A stretch of 7,287 nt of DNA. It comes from an uncultured Oscillibacter sp. (GTDB taxonomy: Bacteria; Bacillota; Clostridia; Oscillospirales; Oscillospiraceae). Each line of letters opens with the position of its first letter. Position 1 is the first letter of the stretch. Below, piece after piece: positions 5,836-7,287 of this stretch. The DNA lies in contig CAMMCS010000096.1 of NCBI GenBank assembly GCA_946494635.1, forward strand, positions 1 through 7,287, given 5' to 3'. Made by a program: the position numbers and the translations under genes. Below the pieces are notes generated by a model that was not told the DNA's origin, searched no databases, and saw only the letters and a program-made list of their open reading frames with translations.

Positions 5836-7116
5836 ATGGAACAAATGTACATCTGCCTGGCAATCTTCGTCCTGATGGTTGTCCTGTTCCTGACCAACAA
5901 GATCCCCATGGCATTCAGCGCCATGATCACCATGATCCTGCTGATCGTCACCGGGTGCATCGACTATGAGACCGCCCTTGGCACCTTCGGCAGTACCACG
6001 GTCATTACCATGGCGTCCATGTATATCGTGGCGGCAGGCCTGAGCCGGACCCAGATGATCAACAAGATGTCAAACGCCCTGCTGAAGGCCACCAGCGGCT
6101 CCTTCACCAAGGTGCTGGCCACCTATGTGATCGCCACCACCATTCTGGGCCAGTTCGTCCCCAGCATCATCGCCACCTTCGTCATGGTCACCCCCATGGT
6201 CAACAACACCTGTGAGAAAATGGGCATCAGCCCCTCCAAGATGATCTTCCCCGTGGCCATTGCCTCGGTGTCCTGCAGCTTCCTGTTCATCCCCATCACG
6301 CCCTACGCCGCCGACTATGTGATGTACAACGGCTATCTGGAGTCCTATGGCTGGTATGACACCGCCTTCACCATTTGGACGGATACCCCCGCCCTGATGA
6401 TCACCGGTATCGTCACCATGATTGTGGCCATCTTCGTCATCCCCAGACTGCTGCCCGACCAGCCCGATGTGGAAATCGGCGAGATCAAGCGGCGCTCCAC
6501 AAAGCATGAGGAGCCTCTGAGCCCCGTGCGCGAGGTGCTGGGCTACGGCATTTTTGCGGTTGTGATCCTGTGCCTGATGACCGGCATCCTCCCCGCCTGG
6601 GAGGTGACCATGATCGGCGCCGTGCTGGTGGTGGCCACCGGTGTGCTCACCCAGCGGGAGGCCATTGACAACCTGAACATGGACACCATCATCATGTATG
6701 TGGGCGTCTCCGTTCTGGGCACCGCCCTGGGCGGAACCGGCGCCGGCGAGCTGCTGGGCAATGCCCTTGCCTCTGCTCTGGGCGGAACCTCCAACGGCTA
6801 TATCATCGGCGCCGCCTTCTACATTGTGGGTTCCATCATGACCTCCCTCCTGTACAACCGCGCGGTGACCCAGGTGCTCTTCCCCCTGGCCATCATGACC
6901 TGCACCACCATGGGCGTGGACCCCATCGGCCCCATGATCCTGTGCAGCATCTCCTCCATGTCCTCCCTGTGCACCCCCATGGCCACCGGCGTGGTGCCCC
7001 TGGCCATGACCGCCGGCGGCTACAACCTGAAGACCGTTTTCAAGGCCGGCATGGTGAACCTGGTGGTCCGCGGTCTGATCAGCGTTCCCGTTGTCATGAC
7101 CATGTTCCCCATCTGA
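5836..7116 (+). CDS. SLC13/DASS-like anion permease (ion transporter superfamily)
   Basis: Integral membrane carrier of 426 residues, probably importing an organic anion by cation symport. Hydrophobic segments fill nearly the whole chain, starting CLAIFVLMVVLFLTNKIPMAFSAM (7-30). A hydrophilic linker (about 203-232, with EIKRRSTKHEEP) divides two halves, as in the inverted-repeat fold of this superfamily. Hairpin-like motifs occur at GQFVPSIIATFVMVTP (105-120) and LLYNRAVTQVLFPLA (338-352), the places where DASS and CitMHS carriers have SNT/SNN-type substrate motifs. The end, SSLCTPMATGVVPLAMTAGGYN (376-397) followed by KAGMVNLVV, also fits. The ATG has a strong AGGAGG 7 bases upstream. The gene shares the operon with the hydrolase and ends before an intrinsic terminator, so it probably brings in that enzyme's substrate or handles its product. 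Dicarboxylates are common substrates of the family, but the altered motifs prevent a firm call. Confidence 0.88.
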   Translation: MEQMYICLAIFVLMVVLFLTNKIPMAFSAMITMILLIVTGCIDYETALGTFGSTTVITMASMYIVAAGLSRTQMINKMSNALLKATSGSFTKVLATYVIATTILGQFVPSIIATFVMVTPMVNNTCEKMGISPSKMIFPVAIASVSCSFLFIPITPYAADYVMYNGYLESYGWYDTAFTIWTDTPALMITGIVTMIVAIFVIPRLLPDQPDVEIGEIKRRSTKHEEPLSPVREVLGYGIFAVVILCLMTGILPAWEVTMIGAVLVVATGVLTQREAIDNLNMDTIIMYVGVSVLGTALGGTGAGELLGNALASALGGTSNGYIIGAAFYIVGSIMTSLLYNRAVTQVLFPLAIMTCTTMGVDPIGPMILCSISSMSSLCTPMATGVVPLAMTAGGYNLKTVFKAGMVNLVVRGLISVPVVMTMFPI

Positions 7117-7175
7117 GGTTCTCCTGTCAGGGGACGATGTATCCCCTGCGACTGAGCCCTGTATAGCGGATGAGG

Positions 7176-7207
7176 CGCCCCCCGCCACGCTGGGGGGGCG
7201 TTTTTTT
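7176..7207 (+). terminator. Intrinsic terminator of the hydrolase-permease operon
   Basis: A perfect 8-bp GC stem (CGCCCCCC at 7176-7183 with GGGGGGCG at 7193-7200) around a 9-base loop is followed directly by seven T residues (7201-7207). It lies 59 bases after the permease stop codon, in the right orientation to end the plus-strand operon. Confidence 0.95.
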
Positions 7208-7287
7208 CTGTTTCCGCTCCTCCCTCCCGGGGGCTTCCGGGTGGCCCGCCGGGGGGGGCGGCCGCCGCCGGGGGCACGGTGAACCCC
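7208..7287. other. GC-rich non-coding end of the window with G-runs
   Basis: Eighty bases after the terminator contain four plus-strand G-runs of 5, 3, 8 and 5 bases between 7229 and 7275, separated by C-rich stretches. No ribosome binding site or convincing gene start is visible on either strand. It may be spacer DNA before a neighbouring gene outside the window. Confidence 0.4.

Noticed and set aside
4878..5960. 360-codon minus-strand open frame opposite the hydrolase
   Set aside because: Antisense shadow of a gene with conserved catalytic motifs; product is G/H-rich and featureless.
5757..5969. Small plus-strand open frame spanning the hydrolase-permease gap
   Set aside because: It overlaps the permease start out of frame, has no ribosome binding site and has no recognisable features.
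6070..7188. 372-codon minus-strand open frame opposite the permease
   Set aside because: Its composition (almost only G, H, D, A, Q) is the reverse reading of a hydrophobic membrane protein, and it overlaps the terminator.
1..7287. CRISPR array, tRNA, rRNA, insertion sequence or prophage parts
   Set aside because: No regularly spaced direct repeats, no tRNA-like fold, no transposase or integrase and no phage-like gene were seen on either strand.

Overview
The window looks like chromosomal DNA from a G+C-rich member of the Bacillota, most likely an anaerobic gut Clostridia of the Oscillospiraceae type. This is inferred from strong GGAGG-type ribosome binding sites, third codon positions that are nearly all G or C, a Bce-type antimicrobial-peptide sensing and export module, and an M20D hydrolase next to an SLC13-like permease. 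No ribosomal RNA or other taxonomic marker is present, so the assignment is tentative.

Layout. Positions 1 to 3969 are on the minus strand. Read in the direction of transcription they encode an OmpR-family response regulator (3969 to 3295), a short intramembrane-sensing histidine kinase (3291 to 2305), an ABC ATPase (2191 to 1424) and an FtsX/BceB-type permease (from 1431, running off the left edge). This is the classic order of a BceRS-BceAB module. The kinase and regulator are separated by 3 bases, the ATPase and permease overlap by 8 bases, and a 113-base gap lies between kinase and ATPase. That gap holds a sequence matching the published BceR-type operator pattern TnACA-N4-TGTAA, a candidate -10 box and an 11-bp inverted repeat. 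Regulator and kinase appear to have a separate TTGACA promoter. The likely circuit is that the transporter and kinase sense a cell-wall-active peptide together, the regulator is phosphorylated, and it switches on the transporter promoter.

Positions 3970 to 4295 form a divergent control region. It carries the minus-strand promoter for the regulator and a strong plus-strand promoter (TTGATT-N17-TATAAT). The plus-strand promoter is framed by two inverted repeats, one just upstream of the -35 box and one directly over the predicted transcription start. These look like operators for a regulator not encoded here.

Positions 4296 to 7207 are a two-gene plus-strand operon: an AbgB-like M20D amidohydrolase (476 aa) and an SLC13/DASS-like anion permease (426 aa), closed by a strong intrinsic terminator. 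The probable logic is import of an anionic amide-linked compound and its cleavage in the cytoplasm. The substrate is unknown. A long GC-rich hairpin lies in the 109-base gap between the two genes. The last 80 bases (7208 to 7287) are very GC-rich, and I see no gene in them.
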